Counted from the stretch's first letter, positions 24,021-37,100 are shown. The stretch is 64,000 nt of DNA from Obelidium mucronatum (GCA_025765595.1 JAIVFH010000013.1:423204-487203), one strand, 5' to 3'. The notes: a model not told the origin generated them from the letters alone. Program-made: numbers and translations.

Positions 24021-25594
24021 CTAAACAACAATTGTTTGAGAACTATCTTGAGTGTTCAAGTTGGAAGGTGCATCATCTTTCACAGTTGGACTGGGTTGAA
24101 GGGTATTAACCGACTGCTCGACGTCAACTTCTTCATCCAAGTGCCCAACAGTCAAATCTCTTCCCTTTTTCTCATCGCCGAATGCCACCACTAGTATCAA
24201 AAAACCAACGGTAATACCCATTAAGACACTTTGTGTCAATCCGTAATTTGGAATCATCTGACCCGATTTGTCGACTTGACCTGTAGGATACGTTTCACCC
24301 AAAGCACTTTCAATCTGTGCACTGCTGGCGCTTATCATGTTTCCAATATTATAAGTCAGCCCAGGAAATGTTGCGCGAAGTGCTGGAGGGCTTAATTCGT
24401 TTAAGTATGCTGGCACAATTCCCCAAGCCCCTTGGACAAAAAACTGCATGAAGAAGCCACTGACTTGAAGACTACCCAATGTCGTGCCAAAAGCCCATGG
24501 ATAGATCATGGCAGCAGCCCCGAGAGCAGCAATAATAATGGCACGCCGTCTCCCAAGATATTGTCCGAAGTATCCAAAGATTGTTCCACCCAAAACAGCC
24601 CCAGTTGCTGAAATGGCATTTGTGATTGCTTTTTGTTCGTCAGAGTATCCTAATGATCCAATAAATGTTGGATATAAGTCCTGAGATCCGTGTGAGAGGA
24701 AGTTGAAGAGAGACATCAACACGATGCAATAAATTGCAAGCTTCCAGTAGTTGGCAAAAGTAAACTTGAAATCAGATAAGAAAGTAGTATTTGTAGTCTT
24801 TCTACGCTCCATTTGGGCTTGAGCTGCTTGTGATTCTGGCACAAAGAAGCGAATCAAAATAATAAGGAGGGCTGGAAAGGCACAGATCCAAAACATGGGT
24901 CTCCATCCAAGGCGAGGAACAATGGTGTAGTAAAGCAGTGACGCCAAGAGATTTCCCGTCGCATAACCTTGTTGCAAGAGACCTGCATAATGGCGTTAAA
25001 AGCACCACCGAAAGTCAACCCAACAAACCTGCAAATAACCCGCGTGCTTCGACAGGAAGCTCCTCCAGAGCCAAAGATGCCCCTAGGCCCCATTCTCCTC
25101 CCATGCATATTCCAAATAGTGCTCTAATGAGCATGAGGATGCCGAAGTTGGACGCACAGCCTGTCAAAACTTCAAGAATTGAAAAGAGGAGAATATCAAC
25201 CATCAAAGGACCCCGGCGACCAAACCGATCACCCAGAAGACCAAAAATCAAGGCTCCGATTGGACGCAGCAGCAAAGTGAGAGTGACACCGGCAGTAATC
25301 TGAGATTTTGATAAATTGAAACTTGGGTCGTTGGCAATATTGGACACACAAAGGTTCTGGGGTCAATAATGTTGTTTTAAGTTTCCTATACTTCTGGTGG
25401 TGCCAAAGGCGATTTAGTTTCCTCACAAATACGAAGTAGTCCATTGCGTCAAGAGTCCAACCAAGGAACGAGGCAGTGAAAACGAGCCATTGCTTTCTGC
25501 TTAACGTCTGTATGATGATGAATGGATTTTGGGGCCTCTCGATAGGCTCGTTTTTCAGACGGTACAAGGCTGTAAGAGGGGAATATTCTGGCAT
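24021..25594 (-). CDS. MFS carboxylate/proton symporter (JEN1-like)
   Basis: Plasma-membrane importer of the lactate/pyruvate or related organic-acid class. Exons 25427-25594, 25029-25356 and 24021-24982 (introns of 70 and 46 bp) give 485 residues with about twelve membrane spans. The N-terminal RKQWLVFTASFLGWTLDAMD segment and the loop motif GDRFGRRGPLMVD are typical of the Jen1/sialate transporter branch, as are ALFGICMGGEWGLGA and RGLFAGLLQQGYATG. The C-terminal tail is hydrophilic. The branch is clear, but substrate choice (lactate, pyruvate, acetate, other) cannot be settled. No frame breaks. Confidence 0.85.
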
Positions 25595-25717
25595 GATTCC
25601 AGCAAACTTTTTAGTGGTGGCCCAGTATTTATACTTTCCTAGTTTCCCGCCGTGTCATTTTCTTGGAAGGAATCATCTGGAATCAATATTCAAAGTTATG
25701 TGTTCATTTATTCCCAG

Positions 25718-28700
25718 TCAAACAGCAATCATTCCCACTCGTCCGTCTGCCGTCCCTACCGCCAATTTTCCATCTAACCAATAGTAGACTCCTCTCAACT
25801 CGCTTGGCAACCAAATCAATCGCTGATCACCCACTGTCAACCAACCCAGGTTCTTTTTCAACGAACTCCAGTCCTGTGAGTGCCAAGTATCCCCTCTTAC
25901 ATCCTTAGCGTCAACAACTTCACCGCCTTCATAAATTCCTTCGGTCAAAGAACCAACATCCCATTTCCGCGTCTCACCTCCAAAATTTCTGGAGTTACCA
26001 TCTCTACTGTACAAGGTTTTTCCATCAGCAGAAAACCAGCATCGAAGCAAGGGATTTAAGTGGCCTTTCAGAGTATGTTTCAGAACCACCTCTTTCGTTT
26101 CTGCTATGCTCCAAACTTGTGCTAACTTGTCACCCCCACCACTGACGACCAGTTTTCCGTCTGGACTTGCACCGAGCACAGAAATATAACCCTCGTGGGC
26201 ATCAACTAATGTTTGAACAAGGGTTTTTCCATCATAGATTTCAATAATGCCGTTCTCCCTCGACGCAAAAAGGAGGCTTCCTGCTCCAATACAGACACTC
26301 GTAACTCGGTAGGCGAAAGGTGCCATATCTGCTGAGTGGCTATTCCAGAAAGAAAGCGACCCATCAGATCCGCCGCTGACAAGGATCGTTGAATCGTGGT
26401 AAGCAAAGTCAAGACTATTAATTTCTCTGCAGTGGCTCTTTAGAGTTCCTGTAAACTCAAATGTTGTGTTTTCACCAGAATAGATGACTCGATGGATTTT
26501 CATGAAACCATCTCCAGCAGCTTGAGCCAGACTTTCCCCATCCTTGGAAAACACAACCTTTGAGATCGGTTCATAATTTTTGGTCCAAGAGGCCAGTTGA
26601 GTGGGGGTTCTGGATGAATCCTCAGAAATGAAGTACGTGAAAACAGCATTATCAACTCCTCCCGAAGCGAGAATTGTACCACAAAGTCGGAAAGCAAGAC
26701 TTGTCACACCATAACTATGGTCTTGAATGACATGGAGAAGATCGCAAGAGATTTCGCAAGTTCCAGGTTTGACTTGAGCATTCCACAAGCGAACTGATTT
26801 ATCGTCAGACGCACTCACAAGAAGAGAATCCTGGGTTGGCGAAAACTGCACACTTCTAACTTGCCCGCGATGTCCGCCCACCAAAAGCGGCTTACACCCG
26901 ACCCCTCCCGCGGAATCGGGCATAGCAAATAGCCCAATCTTCCAATCGGCACTCCCACTGGCAACAATTGTTCCACATTTGTTGAAACAAACTGAAATTA
27001 TCTTCATTTCATGGATCTCTTCACCCAATACCTCTTTTCCGGTGATTTGATCGACAACTTCTACTTTCCATTTGTGCGCAGTCGCGAGGTATCTTCCACT
27101 TAAACTGAAGGCCAAGCACTCAATGGCATGTGACTGTAACACACCAACGCTTTTCAATTGAAGAGTTTCGGTATCCCAAATTTTTGTGGATCCATCGTGG
27201 CCTGCTGAAACCAACTTTTTCCCATCAGGGCTAAATGCCAGGCTTACAACGCTAATAGCTGGACCATGCGCATCCATGCTAGCGAGTAACGGGCCCCATT
27301 TGGTGTCAGAGCCAAATATCACATTGGCACAACGATTAACTCCCAATTTCGCAACAGACCCATATACCTTCATAATTTGAGTTTCTGTGGGACAAAGTGG
27401 AATAACTTCTTTGTAAAGACGAATTGGGTTTTGAAGAATCGGAACTCGGAAGCGAGACACAAGACGGATAACATCTTTGAAAAGATTCAAGGTAATGTGC
27501 TGTTCTTCGCCTAAAGCGTTTCGGTTGAGATGAGAGACCACTTTTTCACAAATTCTGGCAATTTTATCATAGCTATTCATTGCAAGCATGCATTCGATCC
27601 AATGAAGAAGGTGCTGAACCGAAAATTGATGGAATTCCGGGAATAGGACTTGCCAATCGTGCGATTCACACCAATGAAGCAGCCCGAATTGGCAAGCATA
27701 CTGAAGTGGCGCTGGAATATTGCGAGACGACGGACTGTATTCTTGCAAAGCGTCGGATGATGCTTCAGAGATCCCTTGCTTCAACGAGTCGTTCAAAAGA
27801 TTCAAACCCCTTTTTGCAAAGACGCTCTGCATCAATGCAATATCTATGAAGTTACGGGGGTCTTTACATCGCTGCACAGACGTGGCGTAGTCTTTCAAAC
27901 TCTTGTGGAGAACTGAAATCAAGCCATTCTCAATATTGAGCATAGAGCGTATCTTTTCAAATTGTTACCATAAATTGATTCAAAGAAGCGAACTCACATG
28001 CATTAATGCAACACCAACTTGAGATTCTTTCAATTGCAGAAATACGGCAAGTCCTTCTTGAGTCAGCGGAACTTTGGCACATAGAATCGCCCCCAACACT
28101 TCTTTCACTACGACTGGCGAGTTATTCAATGCAGCTCCTAAAACTCGGCCATAGACATCATCAAGTCCTCCCTGATACTCCTCGATCGCATCAAAGATTT
28201 TTTCCCAGCTATCAAATGTTGCTTGATCTCTTTCCAACAATTCGCTCACTGCCATTCGGGCATAAATGAAAACCCCGTCACTCTTTTGCGCCAAGCGCAG
28301 TGCGCATTTTTCTAATCCGGATTCTTCCCGCGATGAAGCTGCAGAACCCATGGCCCACTGTTTCAAATGATGTCTCAAAAACACTTGAATATCTTTCAAA
28401 TTCAAGTCATCACTTGGTCTTAGAATTTGAGTGTGGATTCCGTGCAGCGTCTCCCAGACATCCCGCTCTGGCCTTGCTGTAGTGAAGATCTTCACCCATA
28501 CTGGCAAATCTTTGCAATCTGCACCCAACAATTCTAAAAGAGCGTTTCTTTGCGCATCTCCTTGAGCCCCGCATTCATCCAATGCATCAATGACAAAGAC
28601 CAAGTTTGGATGTGGGGCGGGTAGAGACTTGAGCCCGTCGATGAGGAGAACTTTAAATGCTTGCCGAGGATCGCTCAGAATTGATCGCTTCCCTTGCGTA

Positions 28701-30063
28701 ATGTTGGCTTGATCGGCCTCCATATGCTGTTCGAGGAAACTACGGAACTGGGGCAACGCCTTGGTGAGAGAATGTAGAAGTGTTGCGACCAAGCGTTCAA
28801 CGCTGCTCTTTTGCTGATCGTTATGGACGGCAAAAAAATAGACCCCCCAGAACGTAACTGGCAGGCAAATTTTTGCTGATGAGGTAAGCAATCATGGATT
28901 TTCCCAGTCCAGCACCCCCGTTAAGCCAAAGAACACGTTCACCAGTTGAACTTTTGAGCCAAGTATGGACGTAATCAATAGCCCAGGCTCGAGTTCCCTC
29001 AATGTATGATCTGGAGTACTGGTCAAGGTCGGTTGTAAAGTCGACTGGTTGAAGCCAAGTCCGTTAAAGGATCGAGCGTCGGAGTTAGAGGACGACTGAT
29101 TGAGATGGATTGGACGATTGATTTCGGAAATGTTGGTTGTGATTTCGTGAAAAAGGACGTCGATTTGAGCGTCAAATTCGGGAGTGTCGGGACTCAGCTT
29201 AGATACGTCAGCATACATCAACTGAGCAGTTATGGCAAAAGCCCATCCAATCGGTTTATCGTTTGGCATCAGATTTAAGCACGGCACAAGCTTTTTCTTC
29301 CGTAGATCTGCATAGTTCAGCTCCTTACTGCAGTTGTACGAGCGTTGATAATCTCCGTTCAAAAAAGGACATATAACGAGACTTTTGTCGACGGCTTCAG
29401 CCATTCTTTGATTGATGTTACCTCGCATCTACAAAAATCATGATTAGTCCAAACAATAAACCCTCAGTAAGACGACAATAAGACACCTCTTCAACATCCA
29501 TCCAAACTTTCAAACCGCGTTGCTCGAGACCCTTTTTAACTTTCAAGACCTTTTGCTGGGACGAGGACCATCTGTAGTGTATGGTGGCAAATTTAATGAG
29601 GCAAGTGCGATCAATTTGCAGTTGTTCAACACGAACTGGTAAGACAGCATAACATCGAAAGAATCTTGATCAAGCAAATTTACATCTACTGTAAGCTGAG
29701 GTGGGTGGCGGCACTGTCTGTTTAACAGCGGGCTGCTGTGATAGCCGAGGTAGGCACAGGAGCAGCAACAATAGCACTCTTGCTAACAACTTCGAGGACC
29801 GGCAGGCGACCATCTCGCGTTGCTGAGTCAATTAATAGCTTAAGAAACTCGTTGCTTTTAAGCACGGCGCTTGCGGTAGAGCTCGATCCAGGCAACGAAC
29901 ACTTGAGCACAACATCTGCTTCTTCGAGATCAAGAGCTTTTGCAGCTTCCTTCGCAATTGCCTCAATGGTGTTTTCACTTGTGACAACGTAATCTGTGCC
30001 GAGATGGCGTAGAACAAATGGCGTCTGGTTGGCACCGAAAAACGTTGCCAAGAATCCTAGCAT
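25718..30063 (-). CDS. TIR-NACHT-WD40 STAND receptor (NLR-like), with frame breaks
   Basis: Multi-domain signalling ATPase. Order: N-terminal ~100-residue beta-grasp-like region (29722-30063); TIR domain (about 29215-29690) with VMLSYQWSSSQQK, WMDVEEMRGNINQRM and SYNCSKEL, whose Glu aligns with the catalytic Glu of NADase TIRs; linker; NACHT ATPase (about 28000-28960) with P-loop GGAGLGKS, Walker B LVFVIDALDE and sensor TTARPE; then at least seven WD40 repeats (25718-27952). Introns: 29572-29636, 29429-29486 and 27953-27997; the junction near 29700-29775 is uncertain (38-bp or 62-bp intron). Frame breaks occur near 29055 and 28825, each inside conserved sequence. Domain architecture is well supported; ligand and outcome are unknown. 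Divergent from GT71-B, 163 bp away. Confidence 0.8.
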
Positions 30064-30226
30064 AGTTTTTATGAAAATAATGGGTGTAACAGCATTCGAT
30101 TCGAAAACAGAAAGGAAAGTAATAGAAGTGCCAGAAAATTGCTCGATAATCTTTCTTGTTTCGTGTCAATCTTCTGTTTCCGCTTGAAAGCTGTCCCGCC
30201 AAACCCATCAAAACAACTACAACTCC

Positions 30227-32176
30227 ATGGATTTCAAGAAGCTATTGCCACGTAGGCTGTCTTCTCGGCGCTCCCGAACCGTCGTCTTGCTTCTCGCATT
30301 CTGCACGTGGATGCTAGCAGTCAAATGGATTTTGGATTCCAACAACGCGACATCGGAAACTCCATTTGCCACGACAAACCAGTCCACCACTACTACTCAT
30401 AGTTCAGCAAACATAACATCCTCTAATCAAAGTGATTTGCAACGAGCTAGTCCCATGTTGGAAGCTGCTGTTCGGAAAATACTGGAGGAACACGATGAAG
30501 AAGCAGCTCGCCGGCAACTTGCGGATCGATCCGAAAAAGACGCGGCTAAATCTAAAAGTGCTTCCTGGACAATGGAGGAACTGGAAGTAGACATTGATTT
30601 CTTGCAAGCACAGTTTCTTGACTATTTGAACGGAGAAGAAGGCAAGACAGATCCAGAGTACGTAGTTCATTCTTTTCTCGCAGCATAACTGATGAGATAA
30701 TTCCGAAGTTCTGTTTTTGGCGGCCTGCTTCTGGATTTAAATGAACCATTTGACATTCGTGGCACTTGGAATCGTATCCACCAGTACGCAAAATACCTCT
30801 TGAAGGCAGGAGAATACAAGCGCTCTGATTTTCTGCAGCTGGGAAGGAGAGTTCGCGCTAATCTGATTGCCTACACTCTGCTGTACAACAAACCTTCACT
30901 CATGCTCATCATTGCGCCCTCCACTGGCGGCGGCACAGCTACAAGCCTTCAGTCCTTTCCGAAATGAGCTGGAACTCATAGTCTCGAGCCTTACCAGAAC
31001 CATCTACCCATGGCTGTCTCCAACGTATTCATCTATTCGTGCCCTACAAAACAAATTCCTTGAAAAAAGCGAAGAAGGAATTGTTTTCTGCAGCGGTCAA
31101 TGGCACTTTGAGCTAGCTGTCCACGCAATCACAACATTCCGTCAAGTCCTTAACTGTACACTCCCCATTGAAGTACACTACGCCGGACCAGGAGACCTTA
31201 CCCCAAAGATGCTCAAAAGTTTCGCCTCCCTTCCAAACGTGACAACTGTAAACGTTTTGGAATATTTCACGTCCGAGACCAAGAACTGGGGAGGATGGAG
31301 TATAAAGCCGTTTGCAATGTTGGCCTCTCGATTCCGGAAACCAATCTTTGTGGATGCAGATGCATTGTTTTTCCAAGATCCACGTGTGCTGCTTGAAAAG
31401 TCGGATATTTTCAGAGAGTATGGGAGCATGTTTTATCATGATCGAAGTTTGTTTCGGGATGATCCTGCCAATTGGTTTAAAGGTATCAACCCTGTTTGGT
31501 CGCGTTATGCGGGTAACGAAATTGAGGTATATGAAGCTTTTATCGCACCATGAGCAAGAAAGCTGGAGTTGTAGTCGTTGATAAGGGACGGACAGGTCCG
31601 TTGCACGCGTTGTTGATGGTATGCGTCTTGAATTCGAGGTTGGAAAGAGATGATGTCACATACAAAAATATGCACGGAGACAAGGAGACATATTGGATCT
31701 CTTGGGACATGGCACGAGTTCCCTACAAGTTCACTCCAAGTTATGGTGGAACCGTTGGATACAAGAATGAGAAAAATCGAATCTGTGGAGGGCTGTTTCA
31801 TACAGATGAATATTTCGAGCCACTGTGGTGGAACGGTTGGTAGTTAGTTTTGATGGCAGTATCGGGAATAGGTTTTTAATGCTCTTTATGATTTTCAACA
31901 GGTGGAGTTATTGCAAATAAGCATGCTTCCAAAGATGCTGAATTCATGAAATTCGAATACGCTGCCTTTGATTTGGATGGCGACAAGGTGATTTGGGATT
32001 GGGAAACGGAAAAGACACCGTTCTGTTTAGGGCCACGAACGCCCGAAAAGGAAGTTCTTGAACTGACAACGAGGCAGAAGGCGATGGGAGCTCAATTTGT
32101 AGAGCTATACAAAGAAATCAAAACTGGAGGCTGGGAAGAATACTTTAGGAAAGTGCACAATGTCGAATATAATTAA
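30227..32176 (+). CDS. GT71 (Mnn1-type) alpha-mannosyltransferase B, three frame breaks
   Basis: Paralogue of the gene at 16741-18699, with the same type II layout: basic tail, anchor (TVVLLLAFCTWMLAVKWI), Asn-rich stem, catalytic domain with GQWHFELAVHAI, VDADALFFQDPRV and AGVVVVDKGRTG, and C-terminal WWNGGVIANKH. Introns 30658-30708 (not in copy A) and 31836-31901 (shared with A); the intron before WISWD in A is absent here. Three +1 breaks (about 30958, 31518 and 31559) each need one base removed to follow the paralogue. Either sequencing errors or a decaying copy; because both flanks stay conserved, errors seem likelier. Likely Golgi mannosyltransferase. Confidence 0.75.
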
Positions 32177-32277
32177 ATCGTGGCTATGCAACGGAAACCC
32201 TGTTTTTTCGAGGCTGTGCTTGCAAAAAGTATAAATGAACATTGATTTGTGAATACTTGCAAATAAATAAGTCAAAA

Positions 32278-32495
32278 ATGGCTCAAGTTCTCATTCTCGC
32301 TATTGCCTTTATCGCGGTTGCATGCAGTAAGTTGGAAAAGTCATATCCATTTGTTTCAAGGCTTAACTGTTCTGACATTCCCTGGCAGACGGTATTCCAA
32401 TCCAAGCAAGAGGAGCCGAAATCGGTTCCGGTGCTGCCGCTACTTCCCCTGCACCTGATGTAACTGTAGACTGGTGGTACACTGGTCGCAAGTGA
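32278..32495 (+). CDS. 51-residue secreted peptide precursor
   Basis: Exons 32278-32326 and 32389-32495 (62-bp intron GTAAGT...GCAG, phase 1) encode 51 residues. The first 16 (MAQVLILAIAFIAVAC) form a signal peptide; the rest is a short stretch ending VDWWYTGRK. A TATA-like TATAAAT lies about 45 bp upstream of the start and an AATAAA directly after the stop, so the unit has all the parts of a small gene. No family is recognised. The C-terminal Gly followed by two basic residues is the form of an amidation signal in animal peptide precursors, but that is only resemblance. Confidence 0.55.
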
Positions 32496-32619
32496 TGGGC
32501 TGTACTTTATTGCCGACACTTTGAAATAAAGCTTGAATGACAAAAAGATAACAGAGAATTTGTCATGCCTTAAAAATGCCAGATGCAGCCATTTATTATT
32601 ATTATCTTTTTTTTTTGAT

Positions 32620-33824
32620 TTAACCCATACGAGCGTTCTTGATCTCAGTGATTAAAATATCGCGAGCACCAATCTCCTCCAATTCGTCCATGATATCCGC
32701 CGCTTTTGATTTAAGTACCATAACTGACACAGCAACCCATCCTTCAGTTTCCCTGTTCAAATAACGGGATACCTTCAATAAAAAAATACTCCCGCAAAAA
32801 AAAACATGACAAACAAAGAATACTCACAGTGCGGAAATAGTAGGAGCCTTCTTCCAGGCGTAATCTTCACAGCATCCACCATCTGACTTCGTGGAACATT
32901 GTAAGTGCAAAGAGCGTATTTTTGAGCCACAATTACACCCTCAATTCTCCGCTTGATTTTCTCAATCAATGGGTTCAAGGCGTGCTTTTTAGGGGTTGCA
33001 AATCAAAACGGCTTGCGTTGTCAGGACCGGTTTCAATAGCGTGAAGCTTTGCAGGCGTGCATAGTTTCGCCTATTCATTAAAAAAAAAAGAGCCGGTTTA
33101 AGAATAAAACGTGCACCCCCCACACACACACATTACCAGACTCCACCAAATCCACAATAGCATCAGCCAACCCCAACGCACACGACGCTTCCACAGATCC
33201 AGACAAAAACTGCACTGAAGTAGGAGTCTCCACTTTACTCAACCCAGCTTCCTTGGCAGCTTCCAAATCCAATTCAGCAAAATATTTCCCAACAACTGAT
33301 GAGAAGCTGGTAGCGATTCTTTTTCCGACAAGGTCTTTGGCTGATTTGTAAGGGGAGTCGACTGGCGCCTGCACACACAGTTTGCATTTCCCAAATCCAA
33401 GTTGGAGCAACTCTTCGACGTTGGCATCGGCTTCGGCGACCATATCTTGGCCCTTTTAATTAAAAAAAAACAAAGCAGTTTTGAGAGTTAGCGTAGGCAA
33501 ATCGACCTGCATTGGTTGTGTGCTGAATTGCTTACAGTGATGCCAAGATCAACGTTTCCATTAGCAACGAACTGAGCGATATCCGCAGCCGGAAGAAATA
33601 CAAGAGCAATAGGGTGATTTGTAGAGAGGGCAATATCGATGCGGTTCTTGCGATGGAACTGGATATCGGCCTTTGGTGTGGTTGTCAATAGGGTTCACAA
33701 ACAGTAGATAACACAGCTTGCAGGCAACACTTACTCCTTGTAGCAGTGTCATAACCTGCTCATTCAGTCGGCCTTTCTTTGGGATTCCGAATAACAGACG
33801 GTCCTGGAGGTCAACAAAATCCAT
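32620..33824 (-). CDS. HIS1: ATP phosphoribosyltransferase (HIS1/HisG, long form), 3' part with frame breaks
   Basis: First step of histidine synthesis: joins ATP and PRPP. Exons 33735-33824, 33536-33670, 33137-33452, about 32828-33070 and 32620-32772. Clear HisG stretches: LLFGIPKKGRLNEQV, ADIQFHRKNRIDIAL, FLPAADIAQFVANGNVDLG, GITGQDMV and the PRPP-site region GSVEASCALGLADAIVDLVESGET. The C-terminal ACT-like regulatory domain (GWVAVSVMVLKSKAADIMDE) marks the long, histidine-feedback form. Exon 4 has a +1 break (about 33053), a -1 break (about 32988) and another near 32848 in the conserved TPGRR segment. Exons 1-3 are perfect. Confidence 0.88.
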
Positions 33825-34116
33825 ATTCGACGCAGAGGGAGATTTGGGCAAAGATGAAATCATTCGAAAACGTGACAGCAGGAAAAGATAACGATTTTTT
33901 TTTTGTATTCTTCGCAGAAAGGGCATCCATGAAGGAGCCACGTGTTTCTCCTTTTATTACTTTGAGCGGCGGGCAATGCGCTCGCTGCGAGATTGAGCGA
34001 GTTTGGCGATTGCTTCAATCTTCCGGTTATTATCTACAGCATCCGGTGCTTTCGACTCGGAACCATGTCTCGACCTTGTCATTCGTCCCACCTGCTACAA
34101 GGATTCAGATTGAGTG

Positions 34117-37100
34117 TTATGGGGAAGTAGCACACAATAGTAAAATAAAACTCACGTGATCATCCAACTCACTGGAATTCCGTTTTCTTCTACTGATGGC
34201 CGGTGCGGCAATCACTTCTTCAATGCTTTGGCTAGAATCATCGGAATCATTGTCTGAGGCAGATTCGCTATTTCCGTCAGAATTCTCGACATCATCATCA
34301 CTTTCACCATCTGTCAGTTGAACAGTTATTTCGTCCGTTTCGCTCTCCTCATCTAAAGCCTTGGCACTTGATCGAGTTGTTCTTTTCTGCTGAACAATTG
34401 ATTTTGAAAGCCGGTCTCTACGTGCTTTACGACTGCTCCGGTCTGATTTTATCATCACGCGGGGTTCTGGCTTCGCAATGACAGGCAGAACAGTCCTAGC
34501 TCGACAACTCCTCGGTTTCAATTCACTTCCATCATCGTCATCATCAAGCGAGCCCTTTTTTCTCTCGTGCGTGTCGCCTTCCTTCTTTTCCAAGTCAGCA
34601 CCACCACCGCTAAACTTTCCAGCCTTCACATCCCTCACAACAAATCCAACTGCAACACTAAATAGGCACATATTCGTCACACCTTCAAATCGTTCTTTTA
34701 CTTCCTCACTTTCCTCCGGCCCATATACACTCTTGATCGCAGTGACAATTCCTTCCACAAAGTCATCCATGGAAGTTCATGGCCGAAATCGCCTTTTCAG
34801 TGGGCTTGTTCACTCCCATCACCAACACGAGATCCCTGATTCTCTCACGAACACCTTCGACAACTTGCTCCCTATATTCTCCAACGTTCTCGTCCTGACA
34901 ACCGTCCTTGAGTCCACCCAGACCCTCTAAACATTCGCCGAACCGGTTAAAGAATTTGTTTACTTGGTTCTCTGCATCAGCAGGTCCCAAACGGTCCCAT
35001 GATCGTTTGTTCCCGGTGGTTGGGAAGGCTGGGAATTCCAGGGAGTAGGGTTTCAAACGGTCACGGAGGTGGGTGAGGAGGTCCCGTTCGCGAATTCCTC
35101 GATCATTTAGTGTTTTTAAAAGTTGTTTGAGTTGCACGATTGTGTTGATGTATCGGATATTCTGCGTTTGAGGTTGGTCTTCTTCGCTGTTGCTAGTCCC
35201 TTTGTTTCAAGGACGAGAATACCAAAGGGGGGACTAGTATCGTTTCGCAGATGTTGATGTTTCTGCTGTTTCTTCAGCACTGCCGAGGTCAATCCAAAAA
35301 TAGGATGAATAGTTTCGATCCATCCCCAAGAACCGACTGACTCGCAATCCAGAACCCAATGCTTCAATCTCTTGCTTCAATTCCAAATCGTCCCGATCTA
35401 AATCTTGGACTTCTCGCTCGAGCGAGGCGAGTTTCGTGACTTTCTTGTTCAATTCCTTGACAAGAGGGGACAATTTGGAATTGATGGCGTATTCAGCCGC
35501 CCTTCTCTTTTTCTCTGCTTCGCGAGACGATAGACGATCTGGTTTGGCCTGTGGCAATCGGGCCAGAGTCTTTTGAAGAATGAAGATCCGAAAGAGACAT
35601 TCGACGGGTCTCCTGATTCGTCAATTTCAACCACAATGTCACAATCCATTTTCCCGACTCCATCTTCTTCACAAACAATATCATCCATTTTCTCAGCTGA
35701 ATCTTCAACAGTCGTTGCATCTTTCGCTCTCACGTTCTTTAGCTCTCTTTCCAACTTCCTCACTTCAACACCTTCCGTTTCAATTTCCGCTTCCGTCGTC
35801 TTGAAAAGCCCCTTCACTTCCGTCCGCCGTTTCCCATTCGCAACCATCTGCTTTCTCTTGGACTCCATGTTTTTGACAACCTCGTCTTCCATAAAGTCGT
35901 GGAATTTCTCCATTTCCATCAATTGGGAAACCAACAGTGTGAGGAGATGCACGTGGACGGGCGCAGGGATTTCAGGGAGCGTCAAGTCCGTGAAAAATGT
36001 AATGATGGCATCTATGGAGGGTGCGGTGACAGCCAATGGCTGTGTTGCTGGGAGTGGGACATGTCAGTAAGTGGTGAATAATAAGAGCAGGGGTTTCGAC
36101 GAGAGTTGTCATGGTTTGCCAGCGCTTTTCGTGTTGAATTGTTTTAATGAGGCATGTGTAGAGGCCTAGGAAGGTACTTTGTATGATTATGAGCTTCAAA
36201 TGATTGGTAGAACGATGCTATTGTGTTTTTTTTTTGCGTTGGAGGGTAACGCATTAGAGGCAATATTGCGAGCTCATAAACCAATCTTACCCAAACAAAA
36301 GTCATTGGGGACGGTGAAATTCAACAGACCAGCACCGAATTCCTTGGCAAAGTCGGTTATCATTTGAAGGTCCATAAATTCGGATATATTTAAAGAACGT
36401 GTTCGTGGGTGAGTCTTGAGGATAACGTTAGTGGGCGGTCCTTCAAAACCAGATGTTGAATCTGTTTGAACACCCGCATATGTATCCAGCCAGAACTGAG
36501 CCTCTATCCGGCCCTTTGAGCCCAGATCTTCGTTCTTTTGATTCGACGCGGGAGGTGTTTTGATGGATTCTGGAGAATTTTCGGTGGTGTCAAGTTTCGG
36601 ACATTTTGGTTGGATGGCGGGCGGAGGCACAAAGGCCACTGCGGCCGCGGCGCGAGACAGGAGCGGCAGTTCGGCGAGTTGTTTTCCGAAGGCAGCGATT
36701 GCGGCGTCGTTGTCGTCGGCAATGAGCGGCAGCGCCGGCGTCTGCTTCGGCGCGGGTTTCAGCGCGGCGGTCGCGCCGGGGACGAGGTAGCGCAGAATGC
36801 CGCTGGCGCGCGCGGCGTCTTTCGGCGCGGCGGCCGGCGGCGCGTCGTTCGGCGGCGGCGTGGCGGCGTGAAAGTCGGCGCGTTCGGACGCGGGCGGCGG
36901 CGGCTGCAAAGCAAAACAAAAGAAAAGAAAAGAAGTCAGCGCGCGAACAACAACAACAGCGGCGCCACAAGGCTTACTGCGGCCTGCGTCTCGGTCTCGC
37001 GGCCAGCGGGAAGCGGCTCGGCGAGCGGCGGCGTCTTGTCGACGCGGGCGGGGACCAGCGGCGACTTGAAGAACGCCGAGATCGACGGCTGCTTCAGACT

